A DNA stretch of 64,000 nt from Rhineura floridana (taxonomy: Eukaryota > Chordata > Lepidosauria > Squamata > Rhineuridae): positions 73,135,120 to 73,199,119 of the forward strand of contig NC_084482.1 of assembly GCF_030035675.1 (NCBI RefSeq), read 5' to 3'. Under the pieces are notes generated by a model. It was given only the letters and a program-made list of their open reading frames with translations. It had not been told where the DNA came from and ran no database searches. The translations under genes and the position numbers were made by a program. Positions within the stretch are counted from its first letter, which is position 1. Every line of letters begins with the position of its first letter. Shown here piece by piece: positions 11,037-22,533 of this stretch.

Positions 11037-12664
11037 GATACTGCATCAACCTGTCTGCTGTAATTAATAACCTAAATGTGACTATTTTAATTGGAAAATG
11101 TGACATTCTTTTCTTTGAAGATATGCCATTGTTGGTGTACCATTTCAAGATGCTGAATGACATTCCAAAGCACTTTAGCTGTATAGTTACATAAAAAGAA
11201 AATGTGCATCTAGGAAGACCTTAATATGCCAACTCTGGCTTGTGCAGAATGAGTGCTAGAAAATCCTAAAGTGGGAGAGGAATCCTTGGTACTCCTGATG
11301 TTGCTGGGTATAATTCCCATCATCCCTGACCATTGGCCATGCATGATAGTTGAGAATCATGAGAACTGGGGTTCAACATCATCTAAACAGCCCAGGTCAC
11401 CTACCTCTGTCCTAAGTGGATCTGAAAACAACCTCTAGTTCACTAGGACTCCTACCCTATGTGGATCAAGCTTCACTGTGTTCAATGCCATCCGTTAAAA
11501 CTAAACAGCCAACATCTGTTTCCACAGATGTAGTGCCTGTGAACCTGAATTCAGTGTGCCATTTGTTCAGCCCTAAGCAGAGGCAACTGCCTTGAGGAAC
11601 TGGTTGTCCATTGAAGTCTGACAGATACACAATTCATTGGAAAGAAAAAAACACTTTGTTATATCTACAGGCTTCCTAGGAAGGATCAGTTCACTCATGG
11701 GCAGCACCTGATTGCTTTTGGGAAATTCTTTTCATTTTGCTTATTTATTGCACTTGTTATTGCTGTATGGCTCTCTGGTATTTGCAAATATTTAGCCTCC
11801 TATACATTATCCACAGAATTACTTAATTTCTATCAGAGCTATAATATTATTTTTTATTTTATATTAATCATGACGAAGCTTAGAGCAGATGGTTCCTTTT
11901 TGCTTTTCCTTACTCTGTAGTATGCTTTTCTCTACAAATGCAGCAATATTTACAACATATCAAAAGAGAAACAAACGGGCTTCATGGAGACATTGAATAG
12001 CATTTGAGGAAAGTTGGATTCTTGCAACACCTCCAAAACCAAAACAAAGACGGCGTAACAGCTGTCTCCTAAAGCTGCCTTCCAAAGTTGTTCCCTAGGA
12101 AAGACCTACATCTGCTACATGTTCAGGCTTCTCCTTAATCTTATTCTGAGTCAATGTATTTCATAGCTGATATCATCAAGCACACCCTTCTTCTGAAATT
12201 CCACTGATACCTTGTCTGTGAAACTGAACCCTAATCCTGTTCCCCTTAGTCTGGTGCTTTCCCTTTGTCTCTGCTCGAAACATTTTGGATCAAAATGACT
12301 CTCAAAAATAAAGGAAGAGAAGGCTTCCAATTTCCCCGATTTCCCCCCTCACGCTAATTGAAAAGTTACAGGAACCCCATGCCATCCTGTATCTAGGATG
12401 ACTTCTGCAATAATCTCCTGTACGTCCCCACCTTCCCTCCAATATGCCATGTGGCGAATTGGATAAACCCCATGGTTTCTTTGCTTTAATGCCAGCTAAT
12501 GCCAGTGCCTCTGCTACCCCGGAACAAGAGACACCAAGTTCAAATCCTTTATTTGCATTAGCCACAAGCCACTGATATATCCAAAAACCATCAACTAAAA
12601 AACCAAAACACCTATATCAGATTAAAACTCAAGGTACCATTGTAGATGTCATTCTAATGGCACC

Positions 12665-13115
12665 TGCTAAAAATTTTGCAGGCATTTCTGACACCTCTGC
12701 TCTTGGTCTGCAACACGAAAACACACATACAAGTTAGCTGAAGGCCCTGGGAAAGATAAAAACAATGGAGTAATCAGCTCACTTCTCAAATCTTTATAGG
12801 AAGAGCAGAATAGCATTACATGGGCTACTATTTCAACACTTCCATCTCCACATAGGCATACACAATTTTGCAGTGGAATTCTTTTAAAATGCCCTTTTAA
12901 TATGGCTGATGGTAGTATATTCAGTTTTGCTCTGGGACAGTGTTTCCCAACTAGTGGGCCACCAGATTTTGTTGGACCACAATTCCCATTTTTCCTGACC
13001 ATTGGCAATGTTGGCTGAGGCTGATGGGAGTTGTGGTCCAACAACCTCTGGCGGCCTACTAGTTGGGAAAGGCTGCTCTAGGAAAAGCTCTTCTATATTT
13101 AAGAATTATTAGATT
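12665..13115 (-). mobile_element. LINE fragment, same family as 1747-2636, split by a palindromic element
   Basis: On the minus strand it reads KYRRAFPRA, then after the insertion AKLNILPSAILKGHFKRIPL and a CLCGDGSVEIVAHVMLFC knuckle. This parallels KYRKAFTLARLNCLPSA and CPCGDGEIESITHVLLHC of the element at 1747-2636. It is a short, degenerate piece. Copy at 37138-37588. Confidence 0.6.
12938..13075. mobile_element. Palindromic (fold-back) MITE nested in a LINE
   Basis: A near-perfect 138-bp palindrome. The 5' arm has cagtgtttcccaactagtgg and the 3' arm ends ctagttgggaaaggctg, with gttggaccacaattcccat and its reverse complement inside. The flanks ctctggga and ctctagga form an 8-bp target-site duplication with one mismatch, as expected of hAT-type elements. 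Copy at 37411-37548. Confidence 0.8.
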
Positions 13116-14019
13116 TTGTAAATAGGGTGCCAGTGAATTCAGATGACGCAGCGGAAAACTGTTACACTATGGGGATGAAAGTCTGCTCATGTAATGGGGC
13201 TTTCCATGCCCTTCCTCACTACCACAGCCCCTTGTGCACCCCCCAAGCCTCAGGGGACTCTAAGGAAAGACCTGGAATGTAGTGAGAGGGGATGCTGGGA
13301 CAGGGAGGAATTGGTGAAAATTAGGTGAAGGACTTCTGCTCACCCATCCCTGCATCTAAGTGTTATATCCTGTCCTTAATGCCACAAAACTCATGAGCTA
13401 TACCACTATTGCCTCTTTACACAATTCAGTAGCAATTCTCCAGACAGAGGAAGTGTCGATACTGTACACATGTATATAAAAGTTCATAGTTAAATACAGT
13501 ATTGAAGAGGTTGCTACATGGCTAACACTACTTTTCTTTTTTAATTTCTCACTCCATTGGAGAAAGGGCAAATTCCATAGCAAACTTCAAACAAGAGAAT
13601 CTGGGCCTGGGGATTAGGTTTATGTCTTAAAAAATCAACAGCCAAAGTACAAGCTGTAGAACAAGATGCAAATGTAAGAGCTATGAAGATTCTGATTAAG
13701 TGTGGGGGCATGCTCTGTAAATGCAAACTGCATCAAACTGCTGACCTCAGAATCTTTTAATATGTATCTACTCCCATCTTATTAGTGTGATCTTCACTAA
13801 CACTAGAAGATAATATGAAGGATAGGGAAGCCTATACATTAAGTGAGTCACTGTTAGCTCTTGCTCAGAAATCCTGGCAGCTGTTGCCAGCCTCCTGGGG
13901 CAGAAATCTGCACTTGTGAGGCAAATGCCTGAGAATTCAGGGCCACCTTGGCTGCAAAATTCAATCATACTTTAAACAACAGTATTATTAAGATACCATA
14001 TTTGTATCTGACTTTTCTT

Positions 14020-14205
14020 CAAATGGTTCAGGGTAGCGTATATAGGGTTTATCCCATTTTGTGCTCACAACAATCCCGCAAGGTTGAAAAGACCGAGAAG
14101 CGATGGGCTTGCTCAGTCATGCCCTGAGTTTCATTGTTGAGTGGGGAGGTGAACCCACGTCTTCTCAAGCGAAATGCTCTAGATACCACACTAGCTGTCC
14201 CAGGC
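14020..14205 (-). mobile_element. MIR-like / tRNA-derived SINE
   Basis: Reverse-oriented short element, with gggaggtgaacccacgtctt and aatgctctagataccacact corresponding to the tRNA-like head of MIR-type SINEs. It lies just downstream of DNAH9 exon 6. Copy at 38493-38678. Confidence 0.5.
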
Positions 14206-14349
14206 ATCCAGAACCCCTCGCCCCTTGAAGCAAGGAGTCAAGAAAACATGCTTACAGGGGGAATGAGTTCCAGAAAGTTATTTGTTACATTAAATACATG
14301 GTTCTCTGCGGAGGTTAATATCTGTAGTATCTGATGGTCTAGTACTTAC

Positions 14350-14583
14350 ATCTACCACATGGAGCCTCTCCAGAAAAGTATCAAATTGTGCAAAAACCAT
14401 TATAGAAGGAAAATCCCACTCCTTTGTCTCTAGGCCTGGCTGAAAGTAAGTGCTGAGATTTTCTCTTCTTTCTTCAAAGGTCTGCTTGAAATAATTGAAA
14501 ATATTAAAAGTTTTCTGCACTTTGCCCAAACTTTCTTCGGTTTCCCCTTTAAGTAGATCTTCTGGATTGAGGTAATTCCTGGC
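14350..14583 (-). CDS. DNAH9: DNAH9 exon 6 (copy A)
   Basis: This 234-nt exon has acceptor ctctgtccttctag and donor GAT|GTAAGT. It enters and leaves in phase 0. It reads ARNYLNPEDLLKGETEESLG, then NYFKQTFEERRENLSTYFQP and TKEWDFPSIMVFAQFDTF, ending LERLHVVD. The match to DNAH9 (SNYLSPEDLL, FFKQEFQDRRENLHTYF, KEWDFQSSLVF) is clear. Exon 5 is 1.7 kb upstream and in phase. The end of similarity between the two large copies (15069/15070) falls in the intron between exons 5 and 6. I found no exon 7 downstream between 14.35 kb and 1.5 kb. Confidence 0.92.
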
Positions 14584-15534
14584 CTAGAAGGACAGAGGAG
14601 AGAAACAAATCCTGTAGTTTCAAGTGACGTGTAATTTTTTTTTAATGGAACAGAAAATGAAAAAGGCACAAAAGGACAGGCTGTTCAACACATGAGACCC
14701 CTAATCCTCACTTATCTTGTGCCTCTTAAATTGGCCATTTGGAAAACTGACCGTGGTTCATCAAATTTGGTGCACAACTCACATTTGTTCACACATTTGT
14801 CAGAGAAAAGAGAAAGAGGCCTGTGCTTCTTTTATAACATTTCCTACAAAAGCATAACACCAGTGATAAAAGAGTAACTTTCTCAATCTGCTACTAACGT
14901 AAAAGGGAAAGCACTCAAAACATGGTTATCCAAAGCATCAGAGGGCTGAATCCAACAGAGCCGTTGCATGATCAGAACAACTTCCACTTGTGCAGTGGAA
15001 CTCCCACTCTTCCCTCCATACACCCCCATCACCCCCAATATGCTCTGTTTTTCCCACACATGTGAAGCAGATTGGGGGAGGCGCACAAGGGGAGGAGAAG
15101 GAGCAGCAGTTCCCTTATGTGAGCAGAAGTAATTTCATTTGCATAATGAATTTGTTGGGTTCAACATGCACAAAAAAACTAAGGTAGTTTGTGATGTTCC
15201 ATAATAAGAAACTCCAAAATCTACATTTGGGCAATAACTTAATTAGGACCAAACCAAATATCACAAAATAGTGACAAGCTTTCAACTTCTCTAGAACTCT
15301 TCATCAGGCAAAATGTTAGACCGGGGGGGGGGGGGGGAAGAGACAAGGAAAAAGAAAGAAAACGTACAAAAATTATGCTATAGGTTATAGCCATAAGGTC
15401 AGCTTGTAGATTTATTTCCAATATGGAGAAAACAATACCAGTAACAAACATTTCAGGAAAATACAATACTCTAGTGTAGGAAAAAACAATGTTTCCATCA
15501 TTACTGTAATGTCTGGAGCAGAACTGCACTCCCT

Positions 15535-15745
15535 GAGTCACTTGGTAGTGGGCAGAGTATCGGACTTCAAACAAGAGAAATCTGGATTCAAAGCCTTCCT
15601 CAGCCACAAAACTCCTTCAGTGACCTTAGGCCAGATGCCCTCTCTCTGAGCCTACACTACCTTGCAGATTGTTGTGAAGATAAAATGACAGAAATCATGT
15701 ATGCTATCCTGCACTCCTTAGGTGGATGAGTGGGACAAAAATACA
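15535..15745 (+). mobile_element. MIR-like / tRNA-derived SINE
   Basis: Plus-strand element with a tRNA-like head (gggcagagtatcggactt, then tctggattcaaagcc as a B-box-like motif), then cagattgttgtgaagataaa and tccttaggtggatgagtggg as in the MIR core and tail. It lies in the intron between DNAH9 exons 5 and 6, just outside the duplication edge. Confidence 0.6.
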
Positions 15746-16294
15746 ATAATAAAACAAAATAATGAATGCTGTATGTGATACTTCACAGTCCCTGCATGAA
15801 TGGTAAAAATGTCTATTTGACTATAGAAGGGAGCTATCATTTACATTTTTATTGTTGGTTTTTCATCTGTGTGAAAAGCAGATGTGACTGCCCTCTAAAG
15901 AAAAGAAAGTGTTCATATATTTAAAGCTCCATTGCTTTTTGAATGTTGCATCTCTGGATGTCTCTTAAGCTGCTTCACTTATAAAAGCACCATGCATATC
16001 TAGTGGTGCTAAGATGAGGTTCTCCCATGCCACAGTACTCCTCATTCTCAAGGTACATCTCCTCCCACTTCCTTCAGTACAGGAATGACAGTAGTTGAAA
16101 GTAGAGATGCCAGCTGAGGGCAATCAAAACATAAAGCTGAAGCTTTAGAACGACAAAGTGAGTGCAGCAATTTGTAGACTCCCAAAATCATTTTTGCCCT
16201 CATACTGTGACTATATGGAACAGCGGTATATTATTTTCCACATTTTCCAGGAAGGTTGCAGGGTGGGCATCAGAATAACTGCTACATGGCCTAC

Positions 16295-16506
16295 CTGCTG
16301 AATAAGGAGACTGCAGATTTCCTGAAGCAACACAATTATCCTTGCAGGTGTGCTGTAATATTTGGATGTAGACCAGATTAAGCATACCACATGAAGCACA
16401 CGGTTTAGTAATGGCTTCATTTCATTAAATTCCATATTCTCTATTTCTTCCAAAGGGCGATGGAGGGGCTTTAGATGCATGTTTATATCATGGGCCTCAG
16501 CCAAAG
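16295..16506 (-). CDS. DNAH9: DNAH9 exon 5
   Basis: This 212-nt exon has an acceptor ending ccaaaatcacag behind a C/T-rich stretch and donor CAG|GTAGGC. It enters in phase 1 and leaves in phase 0. It reads LAEAHDINMHLKPLHRPLEE, then LNRVLHVVCLIWSTSKYYST and PARIIVLLQEICSLLIQQ. This is a strong match to the dynein tail segment LAEAQDIHVHLIPLQRHLEA, LHVVCLIWATCKSY and LLQEICNLLIQQ of DNAH9. The frame is open. Confidence 0.92.
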
Positions 16507-17193
16507 CTGTGATTTTGGAAGCGGGGGGAAAAGTTTCACACAAGAGATGCATTACTTAGGATAAAGTCTAAAAAATATTTCCTTGGAACAAGTTAATTCT
16601 ATTGGGCTCACTCCCAATTTATTTATGAATTACAGTGTGCATGAACTCCTTTTGATTTTGAATTACATACCACAAGGCAAAAACTGAAATCTGAATTAAT
16701 GGGATTGGGATCTCTCTTTAAAAATACTGATAGAGAAAGCGTAAACTAAAGAACACAGCAACAACACATAGGAGAAAATATGGTGCAACTTACTACTGAG
16801 AAATTTCTGCAGTTTTTCATAGCCCTGCAAAGCAGTATGCTACCTTATATTATTGTACATTCTTTTTATTTATTCTTAAATACGACATTTGGTTTTGCTG
16901 TATCGTATAATGTTTAAAAACTCTAATGAAACCTGTTCTTAAAGCTGTGAGCATTCATTGAACATGTGCTGCTTTGGTGATTTATTGCAAACATCAAACT
17001 ATTTAACATGGATTCATCATATTGAACCTATGCAGATTAGGCTTCCTGCTATTTTATCTTTACCGTATAGCCTGTCTGTTACAATTATCCACTAATTTTA
17101 TAAGAACTGATGAAGCTGATCTCTATGGAGGCCAACCAGGCCACGTTAGTGATCCATGCTTAAACACTAAAAATCAAATTTTCAAAAACTCAC

Positions 17194-17324
17194 CTGCTTC
17201 TACATCTCTGAATATTGACCTGAATGCTGGAAAGTAGGTGCTCTATGCTCTGTCTAGTAGCTCCACCATTGTCAAAACCCTTCTGTCTTTCAGCTGGCTG
17301 TAAATGCATTGTAGATCCTCACAT
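17194..17324 (-). CDS. DNAH9: DNAH9 exon 4, carries an in-frame stop
   Basis: This 131-nt exon has acceptor tttgtgctgtag and donor GCAG|GTGAGT. It enters in phase 2 and leaves in phase 1, fitting exons 3 and 5 exactly. In the frame set by both neighbours it reads CEDLQCIYSQLKDRRVLTMV, then ELLDRA, a TAG stop at 17245-17243, then STYFPAFRSIFRDVEA. The human counterpart has KLQSSYFPAF at this place, so the stop sits where the family has a glutamine; CAG to TAG is one transition. Everything else in the exon is well conserved, so the stop is recent, polymorphic, or a sequencing error. If real, translation from exon 1 would end early and this copy would be a pseudogene. Confidence 0.88.
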
Positions 17325-17670
17325 CTACAGCACAAACACAAGATGATGAAGCTATTAGCAGAGACACATTCATTTCAAATAATCAGGCAACACATTCCCC
17401 CTTACAGCAAACTCAGACTATGTACCTACCAACTCAAGAATATTTCTAGGCCAAATAGATTGTGGGTGGAAAGTAATTTCTTGTGCTAACCAGAAAGTAA
17501 ACACTCAACAATTGAGTATAGTCAGCAGCGGTGGGTGCTTCTACCCTTTTACTCTACATCAACTAGAGTCCAGTCCAAACCAATGAGTTTGTTCTGCAGT
17601 TGCCCTCTTAAAGACGTAGCTCTTGCTCCGCTGTTTACACCTTCAATGTAGAATGAGGTTAACAATTCAC

Positions 17671-17829
17671 CTGTTTTTCCAAAAATCCAGTTCCACTTTT
17701 GGACTAGGATCTTGGCCTAGTAGAAGTGGCTCCGATGACTCTCTCTTTAGAACTTCCTGGATCTGGTGGGTCCATTCAATAACAGCTGTTTCAATTGCAT
17801 GCACCACCGATTTATCCACTAGTTCTGTG
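17671..17829 (-). CDS. DNAH9: DNAH9 exon 3
   Basis: This 159-nt exon has acceptor ctttctgtag and donor CAG|GTGAAT. It enters and leaves in phase 2. The translation TELVDKSVVHAIETAVIEWT, then HQIQEVLKRESSEPLLLGQD and KVELDFWKN, is close to the family pattern LDSIDKSVIYAIESAVIKWS and VELEFWKSR. This is the start of the region covered by the dynein heavy chain N-terminal tail domain, which binds intermediate chains and neighbouring heavy chains. The frame is open with no defect. Confidence 0.9.
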
Positions 17830-18549
17830 CTACAGAAAGTAAAAATATCAGCAGTTTAGTTTTGTTTCCCATTTGACTGTGATAGAAAAAGTAGTAGATA
17901 AAGAGGTAGAACTGTAAAAATACAATCCGACATACAGTTCTGTTTGCAGTGAACCAATGGACACTTGTCACAGAGCAGTGTAATCTAGGTTTCACATTTA
18001 TCAACCCACATTATTATTGCTGTGCCTTACATTTCCACACTTCTTTCTATTACAGTAACTACACAATGAAGAAACCTTTAAATAAAGCACCTCAACACAA
18101 CTGATTCAGCACCTTGTTATTACCAGCATTAACCATCAGAGCCCTAATACAGAATGGAGGAAGTATGCTAAAGTGCTTTGAAGAAAAACTCAAACGAAAA
18201 GGACAGATCATGAAGCAAGGAAAGAAGCTGGCACCTGGTATACTGTCAATAAAAAAAAAGGTTCACAACCATAATGTTCACAATTGCACTAAAGGCACAA
18301 GTCTTTCTACAAAAAAATGTTCACTCTTCTGATTTTTAACTAGTTAAAAAAAATACGTAACACAACACAAAACAATACAATGGTTTTAATGAACAGGGAG
18401 ACTATATTATGCAGCAGCAAAACGACCAGCTGGTTAACAAAAACTCACGCACTGCTTTATAACACAAATTAGAATGAAAAGGAATATTACTGTCATTCAG
18501 TACCTTTAAAATGACAATTTATGTCTATACCTACAATATTGCTACTTAC

Positions 18550-18746
18550 TTTTTCTCATTGTCAAAATCTATATACTTGTCCCTTTCAGGGTCAGCAGGG
18601 AGTGGTAGCAAAGTTTTGCCTTTAATTTGTCCAATAACTACAAAAACACTACTTTTCAGATTGCAGACATGGTGGACGATATCCTGCGACACCACATGGG
18701 GCCAGCTGGGATGGTTTTTCTGGTTCCTCAAGATTGGCACCACTAC
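18550..18746 (-). CDS. DNAH9: DNAH9 exon 2
   Basis: This 197-nt exon starts after a tttctag acceptor and ends at a GTAAGT donor. It enters in phase 0 and leaves in phase 2. It reads VVVPILRNQKNHPSWPHVVS and then QIKGKTLLPLPADPERDKYI. This matches the heavy-chain tail region recalled from human DNAH9 as NEKNRLNWPHMICQDV and VKGKTLLPLPAGSE. It lies 6.8 kb downstream of exon 1 (copy B) on the minus strand. No second copy of this exon is in the window; if copy A continues to the left, one would be off-window. Confidence 0.9.
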
Positions 18747-18759
18747 CTAGAAAGTAACC

Positions 18760-21700
18760 GTTCAGATATATTAGCTTGAGAAATCAATACAGAAAAGCAG
18801 GAAGAAGGAAAGTTTCAGAGCCACTGGTTTGCTGGCTTCCACTTTATAGCCAGGTTACCTCAATCATAACAGAGCATAAGCAGCACCTTATGAGACTTGT
18901 AAGTCAGGTATCAATTCCTGAATCTGTGAGGGATTGTTGCTCTGTTGCTCCCTGAGCTGGTAACTAAAATGGATCTAATCTAGAGACCAGAAACAGCACT
19001 TCAAATCTTTAAATCTCAGATCATCCCTGCGGGACATTGCACATACATGATAAGCAACCTGGTTAGCAAATAAGGTGTTTATCCATAAAGAACAGGATAG
19101 GAGGAGTACATCTCATTTCACTTAATTTGTTTCCTAATTTTACCTCACCTCTTTGCAATATTTAAAGTACATTTCTTTAAGGTAACAAATTCTGACTATA
19201 ACTATCTGTTTTTACAAATAATCTAACAAAACACACAATTCCTGCAAAGAAACCCCAAGGCATGCTATCACCTTGTTGGAAATGCACACTTATATTACAA
19301 GGGAATTTTTTTATGTGTTTCTATCATTCCAGTGGCAAAGCAACAAAGTCAAGGTCTGAACTGTAGGAATCAGTCAAGAGACAGCAATGCTTTCACAATA
19401 GTTTTTAAAAACAATAAATTGGCAAATACAAATTTGTCCTCACCTCCCAGTTTATTGTTGAATAGTGAGCTACTTTAATTTAGCATAAATAGACATACAA
19501 ATATGCATGCATATAATTCCAATATCTGATTTGTCCCTCCTGAGGTGGGTACACTCATTTGTAAGGATTCAGGACAGAAAGAACAAGAGGGCAAACAAGA
19601 TCTCCAAGGTAGATTTCCAAGTGACATATGCCAGCACTTGAGAAAGCAAGGGAATTTAAATGACATATGTGGGGAATGGGGCATGTTTGGCAGGTTCATA
19701 AATTTAAACAGTGAAATAGGAGAATCAGAGCACATTTCTAGGCTTAAAAATGATCATGCAGCCCAAGCAAGCTGGACATACTGACTATGGCGCGTGTGAG
19801 CTGCAGGAGTTCTTCCAACCCATTTTGTATATTCCAGCTGTTGCTCCACAGCTTCCTTACCTTGCAATCACAAGCTCAAAGGTAGCAGAGGAGCTGTATG
19901 GGAAGAATGCGCACCCAGCCACAGAACTCTCTCCCTCCTGAAATCTTCCAAAGTTTGAAAGCAAATTTCCTAAGCAGAGGGCGTATCACATAGGAAACAG
20001 CATGCAAACCATGGACTCATCATCAGGTACAACCATTACATGCATGCTGCTTTCGCTGAAGAGAAATTACAATTGTCTATGCAACACAGTTCTAGGTTTG
20101 CACATCATGTTGCTGATCATGGCTAAAATAACATCAGACACAGAGCACAGAATTGTGTACTTCCCCCAAATGTCCCACCACTCTGGGAGACTGCAAATTA
20201 GCATTACAGTCATACCAATATTCACTACAATAAAGGCAAACCAGCACTTCCATTTAACCAGGATTTCAAATCAGCTTCAAACCTAGTTGGCCATGGGCAC
20301 AACTAACACTGGTGCAAGAGTAATACTTAACCATAATTAAGTCTAGCAGAAGAAATTCATTCTCCAGAAAGGTAGGTGGTGCAAGCATGCATATCCCACA
20401 GCTCACTCCTGATATGTTTGTCTATAATTAAGTAAATTGGCAGTTTTGTATATACAGAAGTTTTGACTTTTTATCTGAACATTTTCAAGATGGCACGTGG
20501 GTATACAAATGCCTTGTTTAACAAAAGAAATCAAAACACAACAATAGCCGTAACATTTCAGCTCATTATAGATTTAAAACAAGCAAGTTAATTTTAACTT
20601 GCAACAGAACAGTTTCCAAATCAATATTAATACCAGAAGAATACAAGTATGATCCAGAGGGTGTATGAAGTAGAAAACACAAACATCAAGGGCAGAACTC
20701 AGATTTAAAGCAGTCAGCAAAAGACTCAAAAGTTAATAAAATGAAGATGACCCATGGGCATCAGTCTCCCTCTGGTTGCTTCTCTCTCTCCTCCCCACAA
20801 ATACAAAGAGAGAGACAGCATGTACATGTGTGTACACCTGCATGTGCACGCACACACACACACACATATAGTCTTTACTTTTCAGTGGGGTCTGGGGAAA
20901 AGTTGGATCTAGTAGAAATGAAACAGATCTGGTTGATTTTCCATGATTTACATGGGTTCCACAAAAAACTACCATAAAATTAAAGCTGACATTGGTAGTT
21001 AGCACAGCTAAATTCACATATCTGGTGCTTGTCACCACCACAAGGCATCCAAGGCATGGATCCTCATGATTTTTTACTTAGGGTGACAACAAAACCACCA
21101 ACAAATCACAGAACACATATATGGAAACAGAAGGTGACCTATGATTTCATGGTGCTTTTGAGGGGATCCACTGAAAAATTTATGAAAACCCGTAAGGTTC
21201 CTACCTCAGATTCATTTTTGGTTTTTTGTTTTGTCATGGCAGCACTAGAAAGCATCTGACCCATGGATTCTATAGTTCAGTCAATGGAGAAAGATGTAAT
21301 CTGCAATTTGATGGTGGAAGAGGGAGGAAAACCCATGAACAAATTAGAGAATTTCAAGAGAACCCATGAAGCTGATGTGTGTGTATGTGTATAATTGCGT
21401 ACATGCCTTCTCTCTGTCTGTCATACACACACACACACACTTCTGCCTGCCACTCCATTTTCCTCCCCCCAGTCTCCCAGATCACTTCCCTTTCTCCTCT
21501 TACCTTTTCATTCACTCCACTTTCTGTTCAGGTTTTGATCTGAGCCCTGAAAAGCACATAGAGTTGAAAGAGGAAGTGGGAAACAGCATCATTCTTTGAA
21601 CTTCCTTCTTCAGCTGTATGTACTTTTTGGGAGGAGGGGAGGAAATAACCACCTTGCCACCTCATGTTAAAGACTCCAGGGGAGTGGCAGAGGAAGTCTT

Positions 21701-21830
21701 CATGGCACTATTGCATTTGCAGGTGCTACACTGGAAACCCCAGCCACAAATAGGGATAGAAACAGAGACACTGCTCTAGGAAATAGTTTTTAAAAAAGAT
21801 GGTTTATAAACCTATACAGTAAGGAAAATC
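18760..21830. other. DNAH9 intron 1, no gene recognised
   Basis: Non-coding by eye on both strands, with short AC/GT tracts near 20850 and 21425. The short open frames here (for example 19475-19735 and 20733-21041) have no family resemblance or splice context. Confidence 0.6.
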
Positions 21831-21839
21831 AGTATGTAT

Positions 21840-21980
21840 ACCAGGAGTAGCCAACATGATGACCTCCAGATGTTCCTGAACTACAACTCCCATCATCCTT
21901 GTCTGTTGGCCATGCTGGGTGGGACTGATGAGTGTTGGAATCCAACAACATCTGGAGAGCATCACATTGGCTACCCTGAA
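21840..21980. mobile_element. Palindromic (fold-back) MITE
   Basis: Same family as 12938-13075: aggagtagccaacatgatga at one end and catcacattggctacc at the other, with gaactacaactcccatcatc and the matching gatgagtgttggaatccaac inside. Confidence 0.7.
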
Positions 21981-22477
21981 TGTACACATTTGCTTTTCTC
22001 AAACCCTGAGAAGAGTAGGGGCAAAACACACCCAAACACCAGTTGGGAGCTGCTTCCTCCTGGGAGAATGTGAAGCTCTCACCACTGTGTCCCCCCCACC
22101 CTCTTCCTAAGAGAAAGAAACCTGCCCCAGTAGGAGCAGGACGGAGCAGAGGATGGGAATAAGAGAAGAAACCTTGGCTGTAAACACACTAGTCGCCAGA
22201 GCAAAGAATTCCATTAGACACATCTGGAAGGGGGACGTGTTGATCTGCCGCTCAGTTGGGAAATCTCTTTGAATTTTTTTAAAAACTCACTCAAGCTGCT
22301 CCCACCAGGTTTTACAGTAAGTAGCATAATGTGCCCCCATGTTCAGAAGAGAGAGGTGGAGACACACCAGAACCAGCAGAACAGTGAGTGTGCTTCTACC
22401 CCTTGAGTGGGTACTTGGGAAGCAGAAGCTGGAGGAAAAAGGGGCTATTCAGTTTCTGTCTTGGGGGTCAACGCCTA

Positions 22478-22533
22478 GACCAGCCTTTCCCAACCAGTGT
22501 GCCTCCAGACGTTGTTGGACCACAATTCCCATC
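22478..22533 (+). mobile_element. Half of a palindromic MITE, truncated by an L1-like insertion
   Basis: Starts ctagaccagcctttcccaac and continues gttggaccacaattcccat, which is the left arm of the family. It stops at the poly(T) of the next element; I did not find the other arm after 24.1 kb. Confidence 0.65.

Larger units (their letters stand above)
1..15069. repeat. Young large duplication, copy A (left edge off window)
   Basis: This stretch is repeated almost base for base at 24473-39542. The offset is 24472 at the start, 24474 after a G-run near 4050, 24472 again after a CA-run near 7195, and 24473 after a G-run near 9285. Apart from those length changes I noticed only about a dozen substitutions, for example position 127 and several in the CR1 element at 5.6-6.2 kb. 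Similarity ends sharply after base 15069. The left end is not visible because the window begins inside the copy. It contains DNAH9 exons 6 and 1', a CR1, another LINE, an L2 tail and a block that also has older diverged copies. A real recent tandem duplication and a false (haplotype) duplication in the assembly are both possible. Confidence 0.97.
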
